Assembly (NCBI GenBank): GCA_028869135.1
Contig: JAGWTC010000002.1
Location: forward strand, 124,001 to 188,000
DNA length: 64,000 nucleotides
Source of the DNA: Rhodocyclaceae bacterium
GTDB lineage: Bacteria; Pseudomonadota; Gammaproteobacteria; Burkholderiales; Rhodocyclaceae
Direction: 5' to 3'
This document shows positions 38,042-48,678 of this stretch, piece after piece. The notes beneath the pieces were generated by a model. That model saw only the letters and a list, made by a program, of their open reading frames with translations, had not been told where the DNA came from and searched no databases. The position numbers and the translations under genes were made by a program. How positions within the stretch are numbered: position 1 is the first letter of the stretch; every line of letters starts with the position of its first letter.

Positions 38042-38065
38042 AAAGCCCGCTTTGGCGGGCTTTTT
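38042..38065 (+). terminator. Terminator before alaS
   Basis: Perfect 9-bp arms AAAGCCCGC/GCGGGCTTT with loop TTTG, running into five T residues. It ends the transcript of the preceding small secreted protein. Confidence 0.85.
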
Positions 38066-38140
38066 GCCTTTCCGGGGCCTGCCTTTCCGGGGCTGGATCG
38101 CGTAAAATCAGCCCTTTACTCCCTTACTCCCTACGCTGTC

Positions 38141-40762
<2,622 letters not shown>

Positions 40763-40786
40763 GCATCTACCGCACGATCCGACGCG

Positions 40787-40819
40787 AAAAAGGCGGCCGC
40801 AGTTGAGGCCGCCTTTTTT
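40787..40819. terminator. Bidirectional terminator between alaS and the EAL-HDOD gene
   Basis: Stem AGGCGGCC (40791-40798) with GGCCGCCT (40807-40814), with A-run on the left and T-run on the right, suiting both convergent genes. Confidence 0.85.
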
Positions 40820-40951
40820 GATTCAAGCGGAGGCAGCAGCAAAAGAGAATGGCTTCTTGTCGGAGCGCGCCTTGCACAGGCAACAAGCATGCCGCCGCGC
40901 CGCAACGTATCGGCATCCCGGATGCGTGATGACCGGGCCGCCGCGCTCTGC

Positions 40952-42193
40952 CTACTGTACTTCCACGCCGATGTTTCCCGCCCAGGCCAGTGCCTGCGCC
41001 AGGCTGCTGTTGACTGCCGCGGCGCCCAGCCCCAGACGTTGTGCCAGTTCTCCCGAGCCTTCTACGTCGTGGCTCTCCAGGCTTTCGATCAGACTGAGCA
41101 GGGCGCCCAGATCGCCGCTCTTGCTCAGCAGGGCATCGATGACCCCCTGATCGAGCGGCAGACCTTGCAACACGCTGGCCATGGGCATGCCGAGCAGGGC
41201 CGGCATCAGCGACATGATCCCCGTCAGAAAGGCATGTCCTTCGAAGTCGCGGTCGTTGGGCCGCAGACGGCTGGCCAGGAGCTCCATCAAGCGGCCGCGG
41301 GTTGCCGCCAGGTGCATCAGCGGGCTCGGAAAATCCTTGCTGTCCGGATTCGTGTAGATGACAAGCTGCAGCCAGCGCTGCAATTGCCGACGACCGAGCA
41401 CGGTAATGGCGTGGCGCAGGGAGGTGATCTTCATGCGTACGCCGGTGGCGACCGAGTTGGTCAGGCGCAGCAGATTGAAGGCCAGCCCCGGCTGTTGCTT
41501 GAGCGCGTTCTCCAGGGTGTCGGTTTCTGCATCCTGCAGTACCAGCGCCAGCAGCCGCATCAGCGCGGCTTGTGATTGGCCGAGCTTTTGTCCGGCAAGA
41601 ACGACAGGCCGTGCGAAGTAGTAGCCCTGGAAGTAGTCGTAGCCGATGTTTCTGCATACGTCGGCCATTTCGCGACTGTCGACTTTTTCGGCGAGCAGGC
41701 GCAGGGGGAAGCCCTGGAGCCGCTTGGTCGTCGCCAGCAGTTGGTGGCGATCGATCTGCAGCAGGTCGACCTTGACGATATCCGTGAGCAGAAGCAGGGG
41801 GCGCCAGCGCTCGGTGTCGTGTGTGAAATCGTCGAGCGCGATCATGAAGCCGGCACGCTTGAGTTCGGCGCAGCGCTCGACAATCTCGGGGGTCACCTCG
41901 ACGGTTTCGAGCACCTCCAGCACGATCTTTTCCGGCGGCAGGAGGCTGGGAAGATCGGACAGCAACAGCTTTGCGTCACAGTTGATGAAGCCCTTGTAGG
42001 GCCCCAGCGCCTGCTCTATCCCGATTTCTCCGAAGGCGTGCGAAATGACGCTGGCGGTTGCGCACAAATCGCTGTCGACGGCAGCGGCATTCTCTTGGCT
42101 GGAACGAAACAGCAGTTCGTACGCAAACAGTTCCTGTCTGCGGTCGAGTATGGGTTGTCGTCCCAGGAATATGGAGTCATTGCTCTCGCTCAT
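40952..42193 (-). CDS. EAL-HDOD signalling protein (YuxH/CdgJ type)
   Basis: 413 residues. The N-terminal degenerate EAL domain (~8-215) has IFLGRQPILDRRQELFAYEL and MIALDDFTHD but keeps ELL in place of EAL and lacks several metal ligands, so c-di-GMP hydrolysis is unlikely. A C-terminal HDOD domain (~220-400) has FNLLRLTNSVATGVRMKITS and LGRRQLQRWLQLVIY. Such proteins act as c-di-GMP-linked scaffolds affecting motility or virulence in other bacteria. The ATG at 42193 overlaps the phosphomannomutase stop as ATGA, so the two are coupled. Confidence 0.88.
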   Translation of the reverse strand: MSESNDSIFLGRQPILDRRQELFAYELLFRSSQENAAAVDSDLCATASVISHAFGEIGIEQALGPYKGFINCDAKLLLSDLPSLLPPEKIVLEVLETVEVTPEIVERCAELKRAGFMIALDDFTHDTERWRPLLLLTDIVKVDLLQIDRHQLLATTKRLQGFPLRLLAEKVDSREMADVCRNIGYDYFQGYYFARPVVLAGQKLGQSQAALMRLLALVLQDAETDTLENALKQQPGLAFNLLRLTNSVATGVRMKITSLRHAITVLGRRQLQRWLQLVIYTNPDSKDFPSPLMHLAATRGRLMELLASRLRPNDRDFEGHAFLTGIMSLMPALLGMPMASVLQGLPLDQGVIDALLSKSGDLGALLSLIESLESHDVEGSGELAQRLGLGAAAVNSSLAQALAWAGNIGVEVQ

Positions 42194-43578
42194 CCCTCGT
42201 AGTCTATCAGCAGGCCGGGCCAGCACTTCTCCAATGCCTGCTTGAACTCGGCCTGAATGCGCGTCAATGCAACAGATGTGTCGGCTTCGAAACGCAGCAC
42301 GATGACGGGCGTGGTGTTGGAGGCGCGCGCAAGGCCGAAGCCGTCGGCGAATTCGGCGCGCACGCCATCGATGGTGATCAGTTGCCGGGCGTCCGGGAAC
42401 AGAGACTTGGCGTCCTTCTGCAGGATTTCGACCAGCTTGTGCGGCTCGCCTTCCTGCATCTTGACGTTAAGCTCTGGCGTCGATGTCGACTTCGGCAGGT
42501 GCTTCAGCGGCCAGTTGGCGTCCTTCCAGCGCGAAATGATTTCGAGCAGACGTGCGCCGGCGTAGAGGCCGTCGTCGAAGCCGTACCAGCGCTCCTTGAA
42601 GAAGATATGGCCGCTCATCTCGCCGGCCAGTGCGGCGCCGGTTTCGCGCATCTTGGCCTTGATCAGCGCGTGGCCGGTCTTCCACATGATGGGCTTGCCC
42701 TTCTGATGGCGGATGGATTCGGCGACCAGGCGCGAGCACTTCACGTCGAAGATGATGTCCGCACCCGGCTCCCGCATCAGGATGTCGGCGGCGAACAGCA
42801 TCAACTGGCGATCGGCGTAGATGATCTCGCCGTCCTTGGTGACGACGCCGAGACGATCGGCATCGCCGTCAAAGGCGAGGCCGAGCTCGGCGTCGGTTTC
42901 TTTCAGCGTGCGGATCAGATCCTGGAGGTTCTCCGGCTTGGACGGATCCGGGTGATGGTTGGGAAAGCTGCCATCGACATCGCAGAACAGCTCGACGAGT
43001 TCGCAACCGAGACGTTTGAACAGTTCGGGCGCAACGGCGCCGCCGACGCCATTGCCGCAGTCGATGGCGATCTTCATCTTGCGGTCCAGCCTGACGTCGC
43101 CGACGACGCGGTCGATATAGGCCTTCTTCACATCGGTGTGGGTGATTCTGCCCTGGCCGTGCGTCAGGTCGCCTGTTTCAATGCGGCGGCGCAGCGCCTG
43201 AATCATGTCGCCGTAGAGCGTCTCGCCGCCGAGCACCATCTTCAGGCCGTTGTAGTCCGGCGGGTTGTGGCTGCCGGTGACCGAAACGCAGGAGTCCGTG
43301 CCCAGCTCGTAAGCGGCGAAATAGGACAGCGGCGTCGGCACGCAGCCGATGTCGATGACATCCACGCCGGCGGCGGTAATGCCTTCCGCCAGCGCAGCGG
43401 CCAGGGCCGGGCCGGACAGACGGCCGTCGCGGCCGACGGCGATGGCCTTCTGCTTGCGCGCCACGGCTTCGCTGCCGATGGCGTGACCGATGGCGCGCAC
43501 GGCTTCGGGCGTCAGGGTCTTGTCCACAATTCCGCGAATATCGTATGCCTTGAAGATTTCTGCAGCGGGGAGCGTCAT
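42190..43578 (-). CDS. algC: Phosphomannomutase/phosphoglucomutase (AlgC type)
   Basis: 462-residue alpha-D-phosphohexomutase supplying mannose 1-phosphate and glucose 1-phosphate for LPS and exopolysaccharide. Catalytic Ser103 sits in SVTGSHNPPDYNG, the Mg site in AFDGDADRLG, the sugar loop in GEMSGHIFFKERW, and the phosphate-binding region near RASNTTPVIVLRFE. AlgC-like length and sequence favour dual specificity; the symbol is by family resemblance. It is followed with overlap by the EAL-HDOD gene, an odd pairing for regulation of polysaccharide output. Confidence 0.9.
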   Translation of the reverse strand: MTLPAAEIFKAYDIRGIVDKTLTPEAVRAIGHAIGSEAVARKQKAIAVGRDGRLSGPALAAALAEGITAAGVDVIDIGCVPTPLSYFAAYELGTDSCVSVTGSHNPPDYNGLKMVLGGETLYGDMIQALRRRIETGDLTHGQGRITHTDVKKAYIDRVVGDVRLDRKMKIAIDCGNGVGGAVAPELFKRLGCELVELFCDVDGSFPNHHPDPSKPENLQDLIRTLKETDAELGLAFDGDADRLGVVTKDGEIIYADRQLMLFAADILMREPGADIIFDVKCSRLVAESIRHQKGKPIMWKTGHALIKAKMRETGAALAGEMSGHIFFKERWYGFDDGLYAGARLLEIISRWKDANWPLKHLPKSTSTPELNVKMQEGEPHKLVEILQKDAKSLFPDARQLITIDGVRAEFADGFGLARASNTTPVIVLRFEADTSVALTRIQAEFKQALEKCWPGLLIDYEG

Positions 43579-43611
43579 GTCGGCCTCGGTGGGTAAATGG
43601 GACAGGCTAAA

Positions 43612-44694
43612 TTATGCCACCCGATTGTTGCGTGCATATTGGCCCAGATGATCTAACAGCCGTTGCGGCAGCCAGTCCAGATGGCCGGGCAGGGGGCCGC
43701 CGACGAAGCCGACGTGGCCCCCCTGGGTGGAGACTTCGAGTTGCACGCAGCCGGGCAGCATGTCGGGCCGGGGAATTGCCGCGACCGGAAGGAAAGGGTC
43801 GTTGGCGGCGTGCAGCAACAAGGTGGGCACGTCAATTCCCTGCAAATGGCGGGCGCTGCTGCTGCGGGCGTAGTAGTCGCCCGCATCGCTGAAGCCATGC
43901 AGCGGCGCGGTTACGGCGGCGTCGAAATCGTGCAGGGTGCGGGCCGAGCGGATGGCGTCGAGGCGCGTATAGCCGGGGTGGCCGGGAAAGCGCCGCGCCT
44001 TGGCCAGACTGGCCGGAATCAGGCTGCGCAGGAAATGCCGCGAGTAGAGCAAGCCAATGCCGCGCGACAGCATGCGGCTGGCGGCGGCCAGATCGTAAGG
44101 CACGCTGACTGCCGCGGCCGAGCGCAGCGTGGCCTGGTTGCCGCGCTCGCCGAGATATTTGAGCAGTACATTGCCGCCCAGCGAAAACCCTACCGCATGG
44201 AGTTGCGCGTAACGCTGACTCAGCTTTTCCAATACCCAGGCGATCTCGGCCGAATCTCCCGAGTGATAGGCGCGCGGCAGGCGATTGGGTTCGCCGGAGC
44301 AGCCCCGGAAATGCACGACCACGCCGTGCCAGCCGCGTTCGGCAACGGCGTGCATCAGGGCGCGGGCATAGTGGCTGGCGGAGCTGCCTTCGAGTCCGTG
44401 GAATAAAACCACCAATGGCTTTGCCATTGGTGATGCTGTTGGCAAACTCGCCGCGCTGGCTGTGCCTGCACCTCGTGCCTGCGGCACATTGCCGTTGGCA
44501 GGCGGCGTGCCAAGGGTTTTGGCATCTCCGTCGATCCAGTCCAGATCAAGGAAGTCGCCGTCGGGGGTCGGCAGTCGTTCGCGCCGGTAGTCGGGCAGGG
44601 CAATGCCGCCGCGCAGCAGCAGCGGCCAGACCGTCTGGAGGTGGGCGCCCGGCAGCCAGGCCGGCGCAGCGTAGGCGAGGGGCTTCAGAGTCAG
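43612..44694 (-). CDS. yheT: YheT-family alpha/beta hydrolase, probable CTG start
   Basis: 360 residues if started at CTG 44694. Hydrolase core: VVLFHGLEGSSASHYARAL, VVVHFRGCSGEPNRLPRAYH, the nucleophile elbow VGFSLGGNVL, and the catalytic Asp/His regions LLHAANDPFLPVAAIP and GGHVGFVGG. Family members need the N-terminal APAWLPGAHLQTVWPLLLR and RLPTPDGDFLDLDW, which here lie upstream of the first GTG (44487). Between the previous stop and 44487 there is no ATG, GTG or TTG. CTG 44694 overlaps the NTF2-like stop as CTGA and is the best start. Activity is esterase-like; natural substrate unknown. Confidence 0.8.
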   Translation of the reverse strand: MTLKPLAYAAPAWLPGAHLQTVWPLLLRGGIALPDYRRERLPTPDGDFLDLDWIDGDAKTLGTPPANGNVPQARGAGTASAASLPTASPMAKPLVVLFHGLEGSSASHYARALMHAVAERGWHGVVVHFRGCSGEPNRLPRAYHSGDSAEIAWVLEKLSQRYAQLHAVGFSLGGNVLLKYLGERGNQATLRSAAAVSVPYDLAAASRMLSRGIGLLYSRHFLRSLIPASLAKARRFPGHPGYTRLDAIRSARTLHDFDAAVTAPLHGFSDAGDYYARSSSARHLQGIDVPTLLLHAANDPFLPVAAIPRPDMLPGCVQLEVSTQGGHVGFVGGPLPGHLDWLPQRLLDHLGQYARNNRVA

Positions 44695-45128
44695 TGCAGA
44701 ACTTGCGGCGCGTCTTCGCTGAAGGCGTCAGGCGGGGCCGGCGAAGCGTGGTGCACGATCATGCGCCAACCCATGGCGCCGCGCACATAGACGTTGGTGG
44801 CGATGACGGGCGCGCGTTGACTGGGCTCGTTATGCAGCGCGATTTCCTCGATCACGCTGTGCACGGCCGTGAGCGGATCCTGATGATGGCTCTGCAGGGT
44901 GTAGCGCACATTCAGGCGCTGCCCGTTGCTGAAGACCTGGCCCCAGGCTTCGCGAATGGCGGCGTAGCCGCTGACGCGGCCGCTGCCGGGATGGATGCAG
45001 ACGATCTCCTCGTCCTCGGCCCAGACCGACATGATGGCCTCCAGGTCGCCGCGCGCGAGCGCTTCGTAGAAGGCAGCCTCAACGTCCTGCGGGCTGGCGA
45101 AGATGGTTTTCTTCAGAGTCGTCGGCAC
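44691..45128 (-). CDS. NTF2-like (SnoaL/DUF4440-type) protein
   Basis: 145 residues with the cone-shaped NTF2 fold pattern: AAFYEALARGDLEAIMSVWAE, IVCIHPGSGRVSGYAAIREA, then strands ending WRMIVHHASPAPP. Family members are enzymes or binding proteins for small molecules; nothing indicates which. The last four bases of its stop region serve as the likely CTG start of the downstream hydrolase, implying translational coupling. Confidence 0.85.
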   Translation of the reverse strand: MPTTLKKTIFASPQDVEAAFYEALARGDLEAIMSVWAEDEEIVCIHPGSGRVSGYAAIREAWGQVFSNGQRLNVRYTLQSHHQDPLTAVHSVIEEIALHNEPSQRAPVIATNVYVRGAMGWRMIVHHASPAPPDAFSEDAPQVLH

Positions 45129-45222
45129 GGGTGATCACCTTCTCCCTAACCCCGCCCCGAAGGCGGGGGTAACTCAGGTCCGCCTTGCCCGAGGCGAGGC
45201 TCCGTCTGGTGCAACTTGCGCG

Positions 45223-46272
45223 CTATGTTACTTGCTCTGCCGCCGCGGCGACAAGTTCCGGTTTCATGTCGCGCATGCACTTGAAGTGGCCGAGCGGGCA
45301 GACGCGCTCGAAGCAGGGGCTGCATTCAACACCGAGGCTGACGATCTTCGCGCGGTCGTTCATCGGCGGCGTGTATTCCGGGCTGGAAGAGCCGTAGAGC
45401 GCCACCTGAGGACGCTGCAGTGCGGCGGCAACGTGCATGAGGCCGGAGTCGTTGCTGACGACCAGCCGCGCGGCGGCAAGCAGGTCGATGGCCTCGAACA
45501 GCGTCGTCTTGCCGGCCAGATTGCGCGCCGCGCCCTGGCTCTGGGCGACGATCTCGTCACCCGCGGGGGCGTCCTTGGGCGAACCGAGCAGCAGCACCGG
45601 GGCGTCGGGCGTGCCATAGCGCTGGGCGAGCCTGGCGTAGTGTTCGGCCGGCCAGCGCTTGGCCGGGCCGTATTCCGCGCCGGGGCAGAAGATGACGGGC
45701 TGCGCATCGGCGGGGAGGCCGTGTGCGCTCAGCGCTGCGACCTGCTGTTCGCGCGAGGACTGCAAGCGCGCCTCCAGGCGGCTGCCATCGAGCGGACCCG
45801 CCAGCGCCGCATAACGCTGTACCAGCTCGGGATGTTTGGCCTTGTCGAGCTTGTGGATGTCGTTGAGCAGGAAGTAGCGCCCTTCGCCGCGATAGCCGGT
45901 GCGTTTCTTGATCCTGGCGTGGAAGGGCACCAGGGCCGACTTCCACGAATTGGGCAGGACAATGGCCTGGGCATAATGCCCGCTGCGCAGTTGTTCGCCT
46001 ATGCGTCGCCGCGTCGGCCAGTCGAGCCCGCCGTGGCGGAAGGGGCTGTCGATGACGCGCGTGACCTCGGCCATGCGCGAGAGCAGCGGCGCCACCCAGG
46101 GCGGCGCGAGAACGTCGATTTCGAGATTGGCGTACTGCCGTGCCAGCCGCTGGAACAAGGGCTGCGCCATGATCGTGTCGCCGATCCAGGACGGGGCGAC
46201 GACCAAAATGCGAGTCGAGAGTCGAGAGTCGAGAGTCGAGCGCGAACCTTCGGAGGCGACAGGGGTTTTCAC
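45223..46272 (-). CDS. waaF: ADP-heptose--LPS heptosyltransferase II
   Basis: 349-residue GT9 enzyme adding the second heptose to the LPS inner core at the cytoplasmic membrane face. Core: ILVVAPSWIGDTIMAQPLFQ, FCPGAEYGPAKRWPAEHYA, LVVSNDSGLMHVAAALQRP, ALYGSSSPEYTPP and CSPCFERVCPLGHFKC. The enzyme normally starts right before ILVVAPSWIGD. Here that codon is ACT, not ATG, and the only upstream start is GTG 46272, so the first ~21 residues (with STLDSRLSTR) are encoded by a GAGTCGA repeat. Confidence 0.92.
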   Translation of the reverse strand: MKTPVASEGSRSTLDSRLSTRILVVAPSWIGDTIMAQPLFQRLARQYANLEIDVLAPPWVAPLLSRMAEVTRVIDSPFRHGGLDWPTRRRIGEQLRSGHYAQAIVLPNSWKSALVPFHARIKKRTGYRGEGRYFLLNDIHKLDKAKHPELVQRYAALAGPLDGSRLEARLQSSREQQVAALSAHGLPADAQPVIFCPGAEYGPAKRWPAEHYARLAQRYGTPDAPVLLLGSPKDAPAGDEIVAQSQGAARNLAGKTTLFEAIDLLAAARLVVSNDSGLMHVAAALQRPQVALYGSSSPEYTPPMNDRAKIVSLGVECSPCFERVCPLGHFKCMRDMKPELVAAAAEQVT

Positions 46273-46303
46273 GCTCGACTGGAAACGCTCGATTCTCGGC
46301 TGA
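46211..46303. repeat. GAGAGTC inverted-arm repeat at the waaF start
   Basis: The left arm is a tandem of GAGAGTC units (46211-46240); the right arm (46273-46303) has CTCGACT, CTCGATT and CTCGGCTGA. The same design occurs at 56276-56360 before secD. The left arm is translated as part of waaF. Confidence 0.6.
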
Positions 46304-46318
46304 TTGAGGCGTTCGGCC

Positions 46319-46534
46319 TCAATGGTGCCCCTTGGGCGCTTCGCCCGTGAAGTGATACAGCGTGCCGCAGTACGGGCATCTCATTTCGCCGGTCTTCAGC
46401 ACATCAAGGAAGACACGCGGATGGCGCGCCCACAGCGGTGCTCCCGGTTGCGGGCAGTGCAGCGGCAGATCGTGGGCGGTGACGTTGACTTCGCGGGCGG
46501 TGTCCTGGGCGTTTTCTTTGGCAGCTTCGCTCAT
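46319..46534 (-). CDS. Zinc-finger (zf-CHCC) protein
   Basis: 71 residues with the zf-CHCC pattern: His and Cys in HDLPLHCPQPG, then CPYCGTLYHF. Related to the small NDUFS6-like zinc protein family. The ATG (MSEAAKENAQDTAREVN) has GGAA upstream. It sits between ilvE and waaF on the same strand, a frequent order in betaproteobacteria. Role not established. Confidence 0.88.
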   Translation of the reverse strand: MSEAAKENAQDTAREVNVTAHDLPLHCPQPGAPLWARHPRVFLDVLKTGEMRCPYCGTLYHFTGEAPKGHH

Positions 46535-46587
46535 CTTGTTTTCCTTCGGGATAGTTCTCGGATGATGCTTGTTATCAGACCAGGGGC

Positions 46588-47508
46588 TTAAACCAGCGTG
46601 AGCCAGTGGTCGTACTCGGGCACGCGGCCGTTGACCACGTCGAAGAAACGCGCCTGGATCTTGGCGGTGATCGGGCCGCGGCGGCCTTCGCCGATCTGGC
46701 GGCGGTCGAGTTCACGGATCGGCGTGACTTCGGCGGCGGTGCCGGTAAAGAAGGCTTCGTCGGCGGTGTAAACGTCGTCGCGGGTCAGGCGCTTGCTGAC
46801 GATCGAGTAGCCCAGATCCTTGGCCAGCGAGTGAATCGTCGAACGAGTGATGCCGATCAGGGCCGAGGCGATTTCCGGTTCGTAGATCTGGCCGTCCTTG
46901 ATGATGAACAGGTTCTCGCCGGCGCCTTCGGCGACAAAGCCGTCGACGTCGAGCAGCAGCGCTTCGTCGTAACCGTCATCCACGGCTTCCATGTGCGCGA
47001 GGATGGAGTTGGCGTAAGAGGCAGCGTACTTGGCGCGGCACATGGTCACATTGACGTGATGGCGGGCGAAGCTCGAAGTTTTAATCCGAATGCCGCGCTC
47101 CATGCCTTCCTCGCCGAGGTAAGCACCCCAGGGCCAGGCAGCGATGGCGACGTGGGTCTGCGCACCGTGCGGGCTGATGCCCATTTTCTCCGAGCCGTAG
47201 AAAGCGAGCGGACGCAGATAGCCGGATTCCAGCTTGTTTACACGCACGACTTCCTTTTGCGCTTCCATCAGCGTTTCCTTGTCCCAGGGCATGGGCATGC
47301 GGAAGATGTGCGCCGAGTTGAACAGGCGGTCGGTGTGTTCCTTGAGGCGGAAGATCGCCGTGCCTTTTTCGGTCTTGTAAGCGCGAACGCCTTCGAACAG
47401 GGACAAACCGTAGTGCAGCGAATGGGTCAGCACGTGGGTATTGGCCTCCCGCCAGGGCACGAGCTTGCCGTCGTACCAGATGAAGCCGTCGCGGTCGGAC
47501 ATGGACAT
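46588..47508 (-). CDS. ilvE: Branched-chain amino acid aminotransferase
   Basis: 306-residue fold-type IV PLP enzyme for the last step of Ile, Leu and Val synthesis. Family marks are IWYDGKLVPWREANTHVLTH, LHYGLSLFEGVRAY, KAKYAASYANS-like region at CRAKYAASYANSILAHM (lysine binding PLP), GFVAEGAGENLFIIKDG and FFTGTAAEVTPIRELD. ATG 47508 is taken; a second Met two codons later is also possible. First in the ilvE-zf-CHCC-waaF group. Confidence 0.95.
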   Translation of the reverse strand: MSMSDRDGFIWYDGKLVPWREANTHVLTHSLHYGLSLFEGVRAYKTEKGTAIFRLKEHTDRLFNSAHIFRMPMPWDKETLMEAQKEVVRVNKLESGYLRPLAFYGSEKMGISPHGAQTHVAIAAWPWGAYLGEEGMERGIRIKTSSFARHHVNVTMCRAKYAASYANSILAHMEAVDDGYDEALLLDVDGFVAEGAGENLFIIKDGQIYEPEIASALIGITRSTIHSLAKDLGYSIVSKRLTRDDVYTADEAFFTGTAAEVTPIRELDRRQIGEGRRGPITAKIQARFFDVVNGRVPEYDHWLTLV

Positions 47509-47604
47509 GGATCAATCTCCAGCAAATATGCGTAAAGACGCAGATTTTAGCCGATTTGGGCCGCCTCTCGGGAGGGTTTGCGGCAAGCCAAGTAAAATAC
47601 GGGC

Positions 47605-48066
47605 ATGGAAAGAATCTGGAAACCCCATGCGACCGTCGCCGCCATCATTGAGTGCGATGGCAAGTTCCTGCTGGTCGAGGAAGAGACCGACGACGGCATC
47701 CGCTACAACCAGCCCGCCGGCCATCTCGACGATGGCGAATCTCTGCTTGAGGCCTGTGCTCGCGAGGCATTGGAGGAAACCGCCTGGCGTTTCAATCCGA
47801 CCGAGCTGGTCGGCATCTATCAATGGGGCCCTGCCAGCAAGCCGGAATTGACCTATCTGCGCTTTGCCTTCAGCGGCACGCTGGGCGAGTTCGAGGCTGG
47901 TCGCAAGCTTGATACGGGCATCATTCGCGCCGTCTGGAAAACGCCGGCGGAGATAGAGGCCGAGCAGACGCTGCACCGCAGCCCGCTGGTGTGGCAGTGC
48001 GTGCAGGACTATCTGGCCGGCCGTCGCTATCCGCTCGATCTGCTGCGGTACTACCCCAAGGCGTGA
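47605..48066 (+). CDS. nudJ: NUDIX hydrolase NudJ-like phosphatase
   Basis: 153 residues. The Nudix box is intact: GHLDDGESLLEACAREALEE. The N-terminus MERIWKPHATVAAIIECDGK and C-terminal VWQCVQDYLAGRRYPLDLL match NudJ, a thiamine pyrophosphate/HMP-PP and nucleoside di/triphosphate phosphatase. Often next to mnmA, as here with one gene between. The stop overlaps the next start as GTGA. Confidence 0.92.
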   Translation: MERIWKPHATVAAIIECDGKFLLVEEETDDGIRYNQPAGHLDDGESLLEACAREALEETAWRFNPTELVGIYQWGPASKPELTYLRFAFSGTLGEFEAGRKLDTGIIRAVWKTPAEIEAEQTLHRSPLVWQCVQDYLAGRRYPLDLLRYYPKA

Positions 48067-48677
48067 AGCGCGGGCTGCTGTTCTGTCTGACGCTCGGCAT
48101 GCTCGGCGCTGCCGTGGCCGAAGAGCGCATCGAGGTCTGCTACAACTACGGTTGCGCGGCCACGGCGACAGTGCGCTATACCGAGTCCCAGCTGACCTGG
48201 GCGCGCAAGGCCATGGCGGCGGCGAAGACGCCCGAGCAGGAGCGCCAGGCGCTGGCGCCGGTGATCGGGCGCCTCTACCATTGGGCGGGGCGGCAAAGCC
48301 CCATCTATGCGGACAAGGGCGGCAACTATGCCGACGACGCGGCGCCCGGCTCCATGGATTGCATCGATCACTCGACCACGACCACGCGCCTGCTGAAGAT
48401 GATGGAGCGGCGCGGCATGCTGCATTTCCATCACGTGCTGGAACCGGCGAGGCGCACGCGCTTCTTCATTTTCGACCACTATTCGGCGGTGATCGAAGAG
48501 TCCCCACCGCGCTGGCTGCCGCGTGCGAAAATCACGCTGTACGAAGACATGCCCGAGGAAATCCAGCCTGACCGCTTTGCCGTCGACAGCTGGTTCGTCG
48601 ACAACGGCAAGCCGGCGGCAATACTGCCGCTGGAAGACTGGAAGGATGGAGCCGGGCCCGACGTGGAGCCGGACTGA
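48063..48677 (+). CDS. Secreted protein of unknown function
   Basis: 204 residues starting at GTG 48063, which overlaps the nudJ stop. The signal peptide ([19 protein letters not shown]) is cleaved before [11 protein letters not shown]. The mature protein has Cys pairs in [13 protein letters not shown] and an [20 protein letters not shown] region, with HFHHVLEP and [12 protein letters not shown] later; the Cys/His/Asp content would suit a periplasmic enzyme, but I do not recognise it. An in-frame start at 47991 lies inside nudJ and is rejected. mnmA follows by 1 nt. Confidence 0.75.
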   Translation: MKRGLLFCLTLGMLGAAVAEERIEVCYNYGCAATATVRYTESQLTWARKAMAAAKTPEQERQALAPVIGRLYHWAGRQSPIYADKGGNYADDAAPGSMDCIDHSTTTTRLLKMMERRGMLHFHHVLEPARRTRFFIFDHYSAVIEESPPRWLPRAKITLYEDMPEEIQPDRFAVDSWFVDNGKPAAILPLEDWKDGAGPDVEPD

Positions 48678-48678
48678 T

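Noticed and set aside
45138..45175. GC-rich CCCTAACCCC...GGGGGTAACT fragment as a terminator between waaF and the NTF2-like gene
   Set aside because: The hairpin lacks a T-run; it resembles a fragment at 49795-49828 and is more likely a decayed dispersed repeat, too short to call.
46211..46240. Tandem GAGAGTC units as a possible CRISPR array
   Set aside because: Units are 7 nt with no unique spacers; the partner arm is inverted, giving a palindromic repeat, not an array.
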